From contig JAQUVD010000010.1 of the NCBI GenBank assembly GCA_028693555.1, positions 1-64,000 of the forward strand: DNA of 64,000 bases, in the 5' to 3' direction. This document shows positions 38,646 to 47,411 of this stretch, in pieces. The translations under genes and the position numbers were made by a program. Below the pieces are notes generated by a model. The model made no database searches. It saw only the letters and a program-made list of their open reading frames with translations, and was not told where the DNA came from. This DNA comes from Hespellia sp. (GTDB lineage: Bacteria; Bacillota; Clostridia; Lachnospirales; Lachnospiraceae). Position 1 is the stretch's first letter. The number at the start of each line of letters is the position of its first letter.

Positions 38646-39232
38646 AAAAGACAGATATCATATTGCTCGCAGCCGGTGACAGCAGACGCTATGGAGAGGA
38701 TAATAAGCTGCTGGCGGTTGTAGATGGAAAAGCGATGTTTACCTATGCGGTTGATATGGCAGTAAAGGTCAGGCAGAGACAAAGGGATCAGGTTGGAACA
38801 ATTGTCGTGGTCTCAAAATACAGGGAAATTAAAGACTATGTGACAGCACAGAAGAAAGAGTTTCTCCTGTATCAGCAGAACGACCATAGTGAGAGAGGTA
38901 TCTCAGAGTCGATTCACATCGGAGTAGCTGCAACGGATCAAGGACATGATGCGGTATTTTGCGTGTGTGATCAACCACGGATGAAGGTGGAGACTGTGTG
39001 CCGTCTGATTCAGGAATTTGCAGGGTCCGGAAAGAAAGCGGGAGTTGTAACAGATGAAGAGGGAAATCAGGGGAATCCATGTATCTTTGCCTCATCGATG
39101 CGACAGGAATTACTGACAATCACAGGGGATACGGGAGGAAAGAAGCTGATTCACAAGCTGCCACCGAATGCATGCCTATATGTGAAGGCGGAGAAAACAG
39201 AGTTAGAAGATATTGATGTGCAGAAGAAATAA
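38642..39232 (+). CDS. mocA: Molybdenum cofactor cytidylyltransferase (MocA-type)
   Basis: Nucleotidyltransferase that attaches CMP to molybdopterin to give the dinucleotide cofactor used by xanthine-oxidase-family enzymes. 196 residues: ILLAAGDSRRYGEDNKLL (GxxRxG-type loop and Lys), SERGISESIHIGV, VFCVCDQPRMK (metal Asp) and GNQGNPCIFA. It ends the selenium operon, overlapping yqeC, and is followed by a terminator. MobA-type GTP specificity is less likely in this context. Confidence 0.88.
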   Translation: MKKTDIILLAAGDSRRYGEDNKLLAVVDGKAMFTYAVDMAVKVRQRQRDQVGTIVVVSKYREIKDYVTAQKKEFLLYQQNDHSERGISESIHIGVAATDQGHDAVFCVCDQPRMKVETVCRLIQEFAGSGKKAGVVTDEEGNQGNPCIFASSMRQELLTITGDTGGKKLIHKLPPNACLYVKAEKTELEDIDVQKK

Positions 39233-39270
39233 AAAGTGTGTTGCCGGATTTGAGAGCAACACACTTTTTA
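39231..39270. terminator. Bidirectional terminator between mocA and the purine permease
   Basis: AAAAAGTGTGTTGC (39231-39244) pairs with GCAACACACTTTTT (39256-39269), 14 pairs and an 11-base loop, with A and T runs in both directions. Confidence 0.85.
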
Positions 39271-39305
39271 TTAGGATTTTTACGATACTATAAACATTTT
39301 AGGAG

Positions 39306-40664
39306 TTAGGCTGATACACTTTCTTCCTCTGTGGAAGTAATGTCAGCCTCTTCTGATTTTGGCAAAATCAGATTTAAAGCAACCGCTACGATCGTAGCGA
39401 TGACAACCGGTGATTTACCGAACACGGTTGAGACCCATGAAGGGAATGTCGCAAGTGATGCAGCGGCTTGTGTAATGCCGACACCAAGAGCAACAGCAAG
39501 ACCTACAATAGAGGAATTGCGATAATTCATTTCCTGTGAGGTTATGAGCCGGATTCCTGTCATGGCAATGGAAGCAAATACCGAGATGGTAGCACCGCCA
39601 AGTACGCACTGCGGAATCGTGGTCAATAACCCGGAAAACTTAGGTACAACACCTGCAATCAGAAGAATCAGAGCGGCAAGTCCGAGGACGCAGCGGTTGA
39701 TTACTTTTGTCGTTGTAACGATACCAACGTTCTGACTGTAGGAAGCGGTTGGAAGTCCGCCGAGGAAAGCACCAAGGATATTTGAAATTCCATATCCCAC
39801 AATGGCACCCTTTAATTCTTTATCTGTTGGCTCACGGTCCATACTTCCCGTTGTTGTGGCAGTGAAATCACCGATCGCCTGAATCGAATTGATGGCAAAC
39901 AAAAGACCGATTGCGATGCAGGAAGATGGCTCAAATGCAATGCCAAAATGCATAATTCTTGGAAGCTCGAAGAAATTTGCAGATGCGACAGCACTCAGAT
40001 CAATCATACCAAAGAATCCGGCAACGATATATCCGGCAACAATACCGATCAGAATCGAGGCTAATTTTGCGAAACCTTTTGCATAGTGATTGAGTACTGT
40101 AACGACTGCCAAAGTGAAAATGGCAACAAGCCAGTTCTGCCAGCTACCGTAAGATTCACTCGAAGTACCGCCTGCCATATAATTGATTGCAGTCGGGTAT
40201 AAAGATAAACCGATGGTAAATACAACAGTACCAGTAACGAGTGGCGGGAAAAATACTCGAATCTTATCGATAAAGAATCCGATAAAGAGGGAGATGATTC
40301 CTCCAATTATCTGCGCACCTAAAATGGTGGCAATGTTAAATTCGCCTGCAATTGCCTGCATACTAGCCAGATAGGCAAAACTGACGCCCATGATAACCGG
40401 AAGCCCGGATCCCAGCCGAAAACCATCTCTTTTTCCGAGTGGAAATAACTGTAACAATGTGGACAGCGCAGATACAACCAGCGCAGCCTGAATCAGTAAT
40501 ACGCGATCATTACCGTCTAAATTAGCTACATTAGCTACAACGATTGCGGGTGTGACACACCCGACAATCATAGCGACAACATGTTGAAGTGCAAGTGGAA
40601 GCGCCTGAATCAGTGGCGGTCTCCCATTTAAGTCAAAGACGGAAACGACTCCTTTTTTATCCAT
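39306..40664 (-). CDS. NCS2-family purine (xanthine/urate-type) permease
   Basis: 452 residues and about 12 to 14 membrane segments. Family motifs: ALQHVVAMIVG with the conserved His, the substrate segment INSIQAIGDFTATTTG, GGLPTASYSQNVGIV and QCVLGGATI. In characterised members (XanQ, UacT) the substrate segment reads E..GD; here the first acidic residue appears to be Gln, which may alter proton coupling or specificity. It is the last gene of the minus-strand catabolic operon and would bring in xanthine, urate or similar purines. Confidence 0.87.
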   Translation of the reverse strand: MDKKGVVSVFDLNGRPPLIQALPLALQHVVAMIVGCVTPAIVVANVANLDGNDRVLLIQAALVVSALSTLLQLFPLGKRDGFRLGSGLPVIMGVSFAYLASMQAIAGEFNIATILGAQIIGGIISLFIGFFIDKIRVFFPPLVTGTVVFTIGLSLYPTAINYMAGGTSSESYGSWQNWLVAIFTLAVVTVLNHYAKGFAKLASILIGIVAGYIVAGFFGMIDLSAVASANFFELPRIMHFGIAFEPSSCIAIGLLFAINSIQAIGDFTATTTGSMDREPTDKELKGAIVGYGISNILGAFLGGLPTASYSQNVGIVTTTKVINRCVLGLAALILLIAGVVPKFSGLLTTIPQCVLGGATISVFASIAMTGIRLITSQEMNYRNSSIVGLAVALGVGITQAAASLATFPSWVSTVFGKSPVVIATIVAVALNLILPKSEEADITSTEEESVSA

Positions 40665-40679
40665 ATAAAACCTCCTGTT

Positions 40680-41624
40680 TTATTGGTGGATCGAAGTACC
40701 GGTTTTGCCCAATATTCCATCTTTGGCCTTTTCCAATAATGTGATTAAGGATGTGCGTCCCGGTTTAGATTCTGCAAATTCTGTTGCAGCCTGTACCTTT
40801 GGAAGCATAGAGCCCGGTGCAAAATGACCTTCTGCCATGTATTTTCTTGCCTGCTCTGTTGTAATATCTGAGAGCCATTCCTGGTTTGGCTTGCCGAAGT
40901 TAATTGCAGCTTTTTCTACTGCGGTCAGAATAATCAGACAGTCAGCATCCAGTTCTTCCGCCAGAAGACGGCTTGCAAAATCTTTGTCGATAACCGCGCT
41001 GGCACCTTTTAAGTGTGTTCCCTGTAATGTGACAGGAATTCCTCCGCCGCCACATGCGATGACAAGCTGTCCATCATTTACTAAAGAGCGAATCGCACGA
41101 ATTTCAACGATTTCAGCCGGTTTTGGAGAGGCAACGACACGGCGGTAGCCACGTCCACTGTCTTCTTTTACGATATAGCCGTATTTCTCAGCAGCGAGAG
41201 TTGCTTCTTCTTCGGTCATAAAGTGTCCGATTGGTTTGCTCGGAGTTTCAAATGCAGGATCATCGGCACTCACACGAACCTGTGTAATCATAGTTGTGAC
41301 TGGAATATCAGGAATATTACGAATCAGCATTTCTTCTCTTAATGCATTTTGCAGATCATAGCCAATATAAGCCTGGCTCATTGCGACACATACTGACAAT
41401 GGTGTGTTTGGCTGGTTTGGATTCTCTCTTGTCAGAGCAGCCATAGCATTGTTGATCATGCCGACCTGTGGTCCATTTCCGTGCGCAATCACGACTTCAC
41501 AGCCTTCTTCAATTAAATCAATAATAGCCTTTGCCGTGATCTTTACTGCGGCCATCTGCTCCGGGAGTGTATTTCCCAGAGCGTTTCCGCCGAGTGCGAT
41601 CACGATACGTTTCTTCTTTTCCAT
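40680..41624 (-). CDS. arcC: Carbamate kinase
   Basis: Converts carbamoyl phosphate and ADP to ATP, carbon dioxide and ammonia. 314 residues: KKRIVIALGGNALGNTLPEQ, VVIAHGNGPQVGMI, ACGGGGIPV, VIDKDFASRLLAEEL and LTAVEKAAINFGKPNQ. AGAGG at 41634-41638 lies 9 bases from ATG 41624, so I prefer it to the ATG two codons upstream. In this operon its substrate should come from YgeW, giving the energy yield of purine fermentation. No arginine deiminase is nearby. Confidence 0.93.
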   Translation of the reverse strand: MEKKKRIVIALGGNALGNTLPEQMAAVKITAKAIIDLIEEGCEVVIAHGNGPQVGMINNAMAALTRENPNQPNTPLSVCVAMSQAYIGYDLQNALREEMLIRNIPDIPVTTMITQVRVSADDPAFETPSKPIGHFMTEEEATLAAEKYGYIVKEDSGRGYRRVVASPKPAEIVEIRAIRSLVNDGQLVIACGGGGIPVTLQGTHLKGASAVIDKDFASRLLAEELDADCLIILTAVEKAAINFGKPNQEWLSDITTEQARKYMAEGHFAPGSMLPKVQAATEFAESKPGRTSLITLLEKAKDGILGKTGTSIHQ

Positions 41625-41650
41625 AATCATCTACCTCTGTGGGTTTATTT

Positions 41651-42844
41651 TTATTTAAAAATTCTTGGAACGCCTCTTTCTTCTAATGCTTTTAAGATTG
41701 CAGCAGGATCATCGAATTTGCTTAACATGATCATTGCAGCGATTACGTATGGTTTGTAGCTGGCTTCTTTGTATAATGGATCACGGTAACGGTCGAATAC
41801 ACTTGCCTCTACTTCTCCGTCTTTACAGCTTACATCGTTGATGTCGGCTGGTAAGCAGTGAAGGTATAATGCTTTACCGTCTTTTGTTGTTTTCATTAAG
41901 TCTTCGGTGCAGCACCAGTCTTTGTGCTCAGCGTTCTGTGCAAGTAATTCCTGCTCTAACTTGTTGATACCTTCTGTGTCACCCTCACCGTAAAGAGTTG
42001 TACGTGTTTCCATAGCAGCGAATGGAGCCCAGCTCTTAGGATATACGATATCAGCATCTTTGAATGCTTCAGCCATGTCATTGGTACGACGGAAGGATCC
42101 ACCTGATTTTTCAGCGTTTGCATTTGCAACGGCTTCTACTTCCGGCATTACTTCATAACCTTCCGGATGAGCTAATACAACTTCCATGCCCATACGAGTC
42201 ATCAGACCGATGACACCCTGAGGAACAGAAAGTGGTTTGCCGTAAGAAGGTGAATAAGCCCATGTCATTGCAAGCTTTTTACCTTTTAAGTTCTCTACGC
42301 CGCCGAACTCATGGATGATATGTAACATATCTGCCATACACTGTGTAGGATGATCGATATCGCACTGTAAGTTTACAAGCGTAGGACGCTGCTCTAAGAT
42401 ACCGTCTTTATTTCCCTGCTCTACAGAATCAGCAACTTCATGCATGTAAGCATTTCCTTTTCCAATGTACATGTCATCACGGATACCGATGACATCAGCC
42501 ATGAAAGAAATCATGTTTGCTGTCTCACGAACGGTCTCGCCATGTGCAACCTGAGATTTTCCTTCGTCAAGATCCTGAACCTCAAGGCCTAATAAGTTAC
42601 ATGCAGAAGCGAAAGAGAAACGTGTACGTGTAGAGTTATCTCTGAATAAAGAGATACCAAGTCCGCTTTCAAATACCTTTGTGGAAATGTTGTTCTCTCT
42701 CATGTAGCGAAGAGCGTCAGCAACGGTCCATACAGCTTCTAATTCGTCATCTGTCTTCTCCCATGTGAGAAAGAAGTCGTTGTTGTACATTTCTTTGAAG
42801 TTTAAAGCGTTCAATTTATCAATATAAGTCTGTAATGTTTTCAT
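41651..42844 (-). CDS. ygeW: Knotted carbamoyltransferase YgeW
   Basis: 397 residues, close to the roughly 396 of the E. coli protein. Carbamoyl-phosphate site SLFRDNSTRTRFSFASA, LHCLPADINDV with the conserved Cys, and CDIDHPTQCMADM. It belongs to the aspartate/ornithine carbamoyltransferase superfamily but to a distinct, knotted branch linked to selenium hydroxylases. In the pathway it probably runs backwards, releasing carbamoyl phosphate from a ureido intermediate for ArcC. Confidence 0.92.
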   Translation of the reverse strand: MKTLQTYIDKLNALNFKEMYNNDFFLTWEKTDDELEAVWTVADALRYMRENNISTKVFESGLGISLFRDNSTRTRFSFASACNLLGLEVQDLDEGKSQVAHGETVRETANMISFMADVIGIRDDMYIGKGNAYMHEVADSVEQGNKDGILEQRPTLVNLQCDIDHPTQCMADMLHIIHEFGGVENLKGKKLAMTWAYSPSYGKPLSVPQGVIGLMTRMGMEVVLAHPEGYEVMPEVEAVANANAEKSGGSFRRTNDMAEAFKDADIVYPKSWAPFAAMETRTTLYGEGDTEGINKLEQELLAQNAEHKDWCCTEDLMKTTKDGKALYLHCLPADINDVSCKDGEVEASVFDRYRDPLYKEASYKPYVIAAMIMLSKFDDPAAILKALEERGVPRIFK

Positions 42845-42893
42845 TTAATAATCCTCCTAAGATTCTGAATTGTTTGATTGGTTATTTACAAAA

Positions 42894-44204
42894 TTATTTG
42901 CAGTAAGCAGTTGGAAGCGCAGCGTATACAGCAGCACATTTCACAAGGTCTTCTTTCCATGTCTTCTCGTTTGGAGCGTGAGCCTGAGCTTCTGCACCAG
43001 GTCCGAATCCGATACAAGGAATTCCGTTACGTCCCATGATAGAAACACCATTTGTTGAGAAGGTCCATTTGTCTGTAACCGGACGTTCTTTTCTCATTGT
43101 ATCTGTCTCAGGGGAGCCGCTTCTTGTTGTTCCGTAGAGGTTTGTGTAAGCTTCTTCCATTGCCTTTGTTACCTCATGTGTCTCAGGAATTGCCCATGTT
43201 GGGAAGTAACACTCGATTGGATATACAAGTCCTGTGTAAGATGGACGCTCATACTGATACATAGAAACAGCGACATCATCTCCGTATTTCTGAACGCTTG
43301 GAAGAGCACGGATCTCATCTAAACAGCTTTCCCATGTCTCACCGAATGTCATACGACGGTCTAATGATACTGCACAGGAGTCAGCAACGGCACAACGGCT
43401 TGGAGAGGTATAGAAAATCTCAGATGTTGTAACTGTTCCACGTCCTAAGAAACGAGCTTCTTTATAATCCGGGTTGTATTTCTCGTCTAACATTTTTACA
43501 AGGCCTTTGATCTCTGTTCCGTCTGCTGCGTCATTTTCATTTAATGCGCGCACATCCTGTAAGATGTCGGCCATCTTGTAGATTGCGTTGTCTCCACGCT
43601 CTGGAGCAGAACCGTGGCAGGATACACCCTTGACATCAATTCTGATTTCCATACGTCCACGCTGTCCGCGGTAGATACCGCCGTCTGTTGGCTCTGTAGA
43701 TACAACGAAGTCCGGACGAACCTTGTCTTCTTTGATGATGTATTCCCAGCAGAGTCCGTCACAGTCTTCTTCCTGAACCGTTCCGGTTACTAATGCTGTG
43801 TATTTATCGTTTAATAATCCAAGGTCTTTCATGATCTTTGCACCGTATACTGCAGATACGATACCACCCATCTGATCGGATGTTCCACGTCCGCCGATCT
43901 CTGTGTCTGACTCGAATCCGTCATAAGGATCAAATTCCCAGTTTTTGATGTTACCGATACCAACGGTGTCGATATGAGCATCAAAACCGATCAGTTTCTC
44001 GCCGGTTCCCATGTAACCAAGTACATTTCCCATGGGGTCGATGTCGACTTTGTCAAATCCAACAGCTTTCATTTCTTCAGCAATACGGTCGATGTGACCT
44101 TTTTCTCCGCAGCTCTCGCCCGGAATCTTAACGAGATCTCTCAAGAACTTTGTCATGTCTTTCTCATAGCCTTGTGCAGCTTCTTTGATTTTTGTGTAAT
44201 CCAT
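42894..44204 (-). CDS. ygeY: YgeY family selenium metabolism-linked hydrolase (M20 type)
   Basis: 436 residues of the M20 metallopeptidase fold: [10 protein letters not shown] (metal His and Asp), [21 protein letters not shown] (Glu pair) and, at the C-terminus, [11 protein letters not shown] (metal His). Family enzymes cleave amide or carbamoyl bonds; here it likely hydrolyses a ureido group of a purine-derived intermediate. It sits between dpaL and ygeW, the conserved order ygeX-ygeY-ygeW. Confidence 0.9.
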   Translation of the reverse strand: MDYTKIKEAAQGYEKDMTKFLRDLVKIPGESCGEKGHIDRIAEEMKAVGFDKVDIDPMGNVLGYMGTGEKLIGFDAHIDTVGIGNIKNWEFDPYDGFESDTEIGGRGTSDQMGGIVSAVYGAKIMKDLGLLNDKYTALVTGTVQEEDCDGLCWEYIIKEDKVRPDFVVSTEPTDGGIYRGQRGRMEIRIDVKGVSCHGSAPERGDNAIYKMADILQDVRALNENDAADGTEIKGLVKMLDEKYNPDYKEARFLGRGTVTTSEIFYTSPSRCAVADSCAVSLDRRMTFGETWESCLDEIRALPSVQKYGDDVAVSMYQYERPSYTGLVYPIECYFPTWAIPETHEVTKAMEEAYTNLYGTTRSGSPETDTMRKERPVTDKWTFSTNGVSIMGRNGIPCIGFGPGAEAQAHAPNEKTWKEDLVKCAAVYAALPTAYCK

Positions 44205-44274
44205 TTTGTACCTAACCTTTCATATTAGTGAGAATGTTGATATGTTACGTTTTTATATAAAAAGCGTTCACTTT

Positions 44275-45480
44275 TTATTTTTCATTTCCATCCCAGACGA
44301 TTGATTTGTAACGATCTGGGTCTGTGTCACCCTCCGTAGAGAAGAGAAGGACTTTGGAATCTTTATTAAGACCTAAGTGTTCTTTTAATTCTTTGTATTC
44401 CGGCATTGTCATGATACATGCGAGAGTGCCGAATGGAGCGGCTCCGGATTCTCCGGATACAACCTGTGTATCTCCTTTCAATGGAGCGGAGAGCATTCTC
44501 ATGCCCTTTGCTGCAACCCAGTCAGGAGCTGCGACAAATGTGTCCACATGATTCTTTAAGATGTCCCATGAGATTGTGTTTGGCTCTCCACATGCAAGAC
44601 CTGCCATGATGGTTGGCATATCGCCGTCTACGATTCGTAATTTTCCGTCGCCGGCAACTGCACCTTTGTAGAGACATGCTGCTGTATCAGCTTCTACGAC
44701 AACAACGATCGGCGGATTCTCTGGATAACGGTTTGCAAAGTAGCCCTGAACAGCGCCTGCGAGTGATCCGACACCGGCCTGAACAAATACATGAGTTGGT
44801 CTGTCACACCCGAAGCCACGGAGCTGTTTGTCAGCTTCTAATGCCATGGTTCCGTATCCTTCCATAATCCATGCAGGAATCTCTTCGTAACCATCCCATG
44901 CGGTATCCTGTACGACAACACCGTTCTTTACTTTCGAAGCGGCATCGGCTGCCATACGAACACATTCATCATAATTGACTTCTTCGATGGTTGCGGTTGC
45001 ATTTTCTTTTAAGATATTATTCAGACGGGTCTGTGTACTTCCCTTTGGCATGAAGACAACTGCCTTCTGTCCGAGTTTATTTGCAGCCCAGGCAACTCCA
45101 CGTCCGTGATTACCATCTGTAGCTGTAAAGAAGGTACATTGTCCGAACTCCTCACGGAGCTTTTCTGATGTGAGTACATCATATGGAAGTTCTGCAACAT
45201 CCTTTCCTGTCTGTGAGGCAATGTATCTTGCCATAGAGTAGGAACCGCCGAGTACTTTAAATGCATTCAGACCGAAACGGTAAGATTCATCCTTTACATA
45301 AATCTGTCCCAGTCCTAAGTAATCAGCCATATGTGTAAGGTTTGCAAGTGGTGTCTCGCTGTATTGAGGAAAGCTTTCGTGGAAAGCCTTTGCTTTCTCG
45401 ACCTCTGAGATTGCCATTACAGGTAAGTTCGCATCAGCAGATTTAGGCATTTTATTTATTGCCCATTCAATAGATTTCAT
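44275..45480 (-). CDS. dpaL: Diaminopropionate ammonia-lyase
   Basis: Splits 2,3-diaminopropionate into pyruvate and two ammonia, using PLP. 401 residues (YgeX family); Schiff-base lysine in FGLNAFKVLGGSYSMARYI, TDGNHGRGVAWAAN as phosphate/substrate loop, and VQAGVGSLAGAVQGY as the glycine-rich phosphate site. First gene of the minus-strand operon, with AGGAGG upstream (overlapping an AT-rich dyad). It supplies pyruvate at the end of purine breakdown; the divergent ridA gene handles its reactive enamine product. Confidence 0.95.
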   Translation of the reverse strand: MKSIEWAINKMPKSADANLPVMAISEVEKAKAFHESFPQYSETPLANLTHMADYLGLGQIYVKDESYRFGLNAFKVLGGSYSMARYIASQTGKDVAELPYDVLTSEKLREEFGQCTFFTATDGNHGRGVAWAANKLGQKAVVFMPKGSTQTRLNNILKENATATIEEVNYDECVRMAADAASKVKNGVVVQDTAWDGYEEIPAWIMEGYGTMALEADKQLRGFGCDRPTHVFVQAGVGSLAGAVQGYFANRYPENPPIVVVVEADTAACLYKGAVAGDGKLRIVDGDMPTIMAGLACGEPNTISWDILKNHVDTFVAAPDWVAAKGMRMLSAPLKGDTQVVSGESGAAPFGTLACIMTMPEYKELKEHLGLNKDSKVLLFSTEGDTDPDRYKSIVWDGNEK

Positions 45481-45490
45481 TTTATTACCT

Positions 45491-45594
45491 CCTAAAAAAT
45501 TTTTTGGTGAATCAGTTCTTATAAAGCCATCATAACATAAAAATCGAATTTGTAAATAGAAAATCTAAAAATTTTTTAGGTTATCTAAAAATTT
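45491..45594. promoter_or_regulatory. AT-rich repeated boxes in the divergent dpaL/ridA region
   Basis: Three related boxes: CCTAAAAAATTTTTTGG (45491-45507, overlapping the dpaL ribosome site), TCTAAAAATTTTTTAGG (45564-45580) and TCTAAAAATTT (45584-45594). The last two are direct repeats exactly 20 bases apart, two helical turns, ending just before the ridA -35. The spacing and palindromy suggest a regulator shared by both operons. Confidence 0.5.
45529..45556 (-). promoter_or_regulatory. Candidate promoter of the dpaL operon
   Basis: On the minus strand: TTTACA (45551-45556), 16-base spacer, TATGAT (45529-45534). It lies about 50 bases before the dpaL start. Confidence 0.55.
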
Positions 45595-45597
45595 GTG

Positions 45598-45626
45598 TTG
45601 CAAAGTAGTGATATCAATGATATAGT
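45598..45626 (+). promoter_or_regulatory. Promoter of the ridA-ssnA-ygfK-xdh-hydA operon
   Basis: TTGCAA (45598-45603), 17-base spacer, TATAGT (45621-45626), with a transcription start expected near 45633 and ridA 50 bases on. Confidence 0.7.
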
Positions 45627-45681
45627 GAGGATAACAAAGAAAATATTGTTTAATATGTACAAAGCAGGAGGTATTACTATT

Positions 45682-46056
45682 ATGAAATTAGTAAAGTCAG
45701 ACAAAGCACCAAAGGCATTAGGTCCTTACTCACAGGGATACGTATATCAGGGAGTCTTATACTGTTCAGGACAGATTCCAATTGATCCAAAAAAGGATGA
45801 TGTTGTGGCACAGGATATTGAAGGACAGACAGAACAGGTATGTAAGAATCTGGCAGAAGTATTAAAAGAAGCAGGAACTTCTTTTGAACAGGTAATAAAG
45901 ACAACCTGTTTCCTGAGCGACATGGGAAACTTTGCAGCATTTAATGAAGTGTACGCAAAATACTTTACATCGAAGCCAGCCAGATCCTGCGTAGCAGTAA
46001 AGGATCTTCCCAAAGGCGTGTTATGTGAAATCGAGCTGATTGCAGCCGTAGAATAA
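45682..46056 (+). CDS. ridA: RidA family reactive intermediate/imine deaminase
   Basis: Hydrolyses enamine/imine intermediates released by PLP lyases. 124 residues with the family features GPYSQGYVYQGVLYCSGQIP, TTCFLSDMGNFAAFNEVY and the active-site Arg in PARSCVAVKDLPKG. ATG 45682 follows AGGAGG at about 45666-45671. Being divergent from and facing dpaL, whose product 2-aminoacrylate is its classical substrate, the pairing makes sense. Confidence 0.93.
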   Translation: MKLVKSDKAPKALGPYSQGYVYQGVLYCSGQIPIDPKKDDVVAQDIEGQTEQVCKNLAEVLKEAGTSFEQVIKTTCFLSDMGNFAAFNEVYAKYFTSKPARSCVAVKDLPKGVLCEIELIAAVE

Positions 46057-46067
46057 GGAGGTTATTT

Positions 46068-47399
46068 ATGATACTTGTTGGAAATGGAAAATTAGTAACC
46101 AGAGATGATGCCAATCTGTATTTTGAAAATGGAGCTGTTGCGATTGACGGAAGCAAAATTGTGGAAGTAGGAGAAGCTTCTTTATTAAAAGAAAAATATA
46201 AAGCTGCAGAATGGATTGATGCAAAGGGTGGTGTCATCATGCCGGCATTCATCAATACACATGAACACATTTACAGTGCAATGGCAAGAGGATTTTCTAT
46301 TAAAGGGTACAATCCGAATGGATTTCTTGATATCTTAGATGGGCAATGGTGGACAATTGACAGACATCTTACCTTAGAACAGACAAAGTACAGTGCCATC
46401 GATACCTTTATTTCAAGTATCCGTAATGGTGTAACAACGGTATTTGATCATCATGCAAGCTTTGGACATATTACAGACAGTCTGTTTACCATCGCAGATG
46501 TCGCAAAAGATCTTGGAATCAGAGCGTGTCTCTGCTACGAAGTGTCAGACCGTGACGGAATGGACAAAGCAAGGGAAGCGGTTATGGAAAATGCAAACTT
46601 CATCAAATATGCGTTAAAAGATGATACAGACATGATTGCCGGAATGATGGGAATGCATGCACAGTTCACAATCTCGGATGAGACGATGGAATTTGCAGCA
46701 GCAAATAAGCCGTCTGAAGTGGGATATCACATTCATGTAGCAGAGGGAATCGAAGATCTTCATGATTGCTTACATAAGTATGGTAAGAGAATTGTAGATC
46801 GTCTGATGGACAACGATATTCTTGGAGAAAAGACACTTCTCGGTCATTGTATCTACATCAATTCTCATGAGATGGATCTGATTAAGGATACGAATACCAT
46901 GGTAGTTCATAATCCGGAATCGAATATGGGAAATGCCTGTGGATGTCCTCCGACCATGGAACTGGTACACCGTGGAATCCTGACGGGGCTTGGAACAGAC
47001 GGATATACACACGATATGACAGAGTCATATAAAGTAGCCAATGTACTTCATAAACATAACCTGTGTGATGCCAATGCAGCCTGGGGAGAAGTACCGCAGA
47101 TGCTCTTTGAGAACAATGCAAAGATTGCAAACCGCTATTTTGATGCACCACTGGGCGTATTAAAACCGGGAGCAGCCGCAGATGTGATTGTCTTAGATTA
47201 CAATCCACCGACAAGACTGGGGGCTGATAATATCAATGGACACATTTTATTCGGAATGACAGGAAGAGATGTTGTCACAACAATTGGAAATGGTAAAGTA
47301 CTCATGAAGGACCGTGAAGTCAAGGTGATCGATGTAGAACAAGCGATGGCTAAGACAAGAGAAGAATCAGCGAAACTCTGGAAGAGTATTAATGGATAA
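46068..47399 (+). CDS. ssnA: Putative aminohydrolase SsnA
   Basis: 443 residues, amidohydrolase superfamily with metal site NTHEHIYSAM (HxH), MHAQFTIS, YHIHVAEGIED and GLGTDGYTHDM (Asp). Shows the family's WWTIDRHLT and NPESNMGNACG segments. SsnA accompanies YgfK and XdhD in selenium-dependent hydroxylase loci; it is likely to deaminate or open a purine-derived ring, with the exact substrate unproven. Ribosome site AAGGAGG; ygfK follows after 12 bases. Confidence 0.9.
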   Translation: MILVGNGKLVTRDDANLYFENGAVAIDGSKIVEVGEASLLKEKYKAAEWIDAKGGVIMPAFINTHEHIYSAMARGFSIKGYNPNGFLDILDGQWWTIDRHLTLEQTKYSAIDTFISSIRNGVTTVFDHHASFGHITDSLFTIADVAKDLGIRACLCYEVSDRDGMDKAREAVMENANFIKYALKDDTDMIAGMMGMHAQFTISDETMEFAAANKPSEVGYHIHVAEGIEDLHDCLHKYGKRIVDRLMDNDILGEKTLLGHCIYINSHEMDLIKDTNTMVVHNPESNMGNACGCPPTMELVHRGILTGLGTDGYTHDMTESYKVANVLHKHNLCDANAAWGEVPQMLFENNAKIANRYFDAPLGVLKPGAAADVIVLDYNPPTRLGADNINGHILFGMTGRDVVTTIGNGKVLMKDREVKVIDVEQAMAKTREESAKLWKSING

Positions 47400-47411
47400 G
47401 GAGAAGACAAA

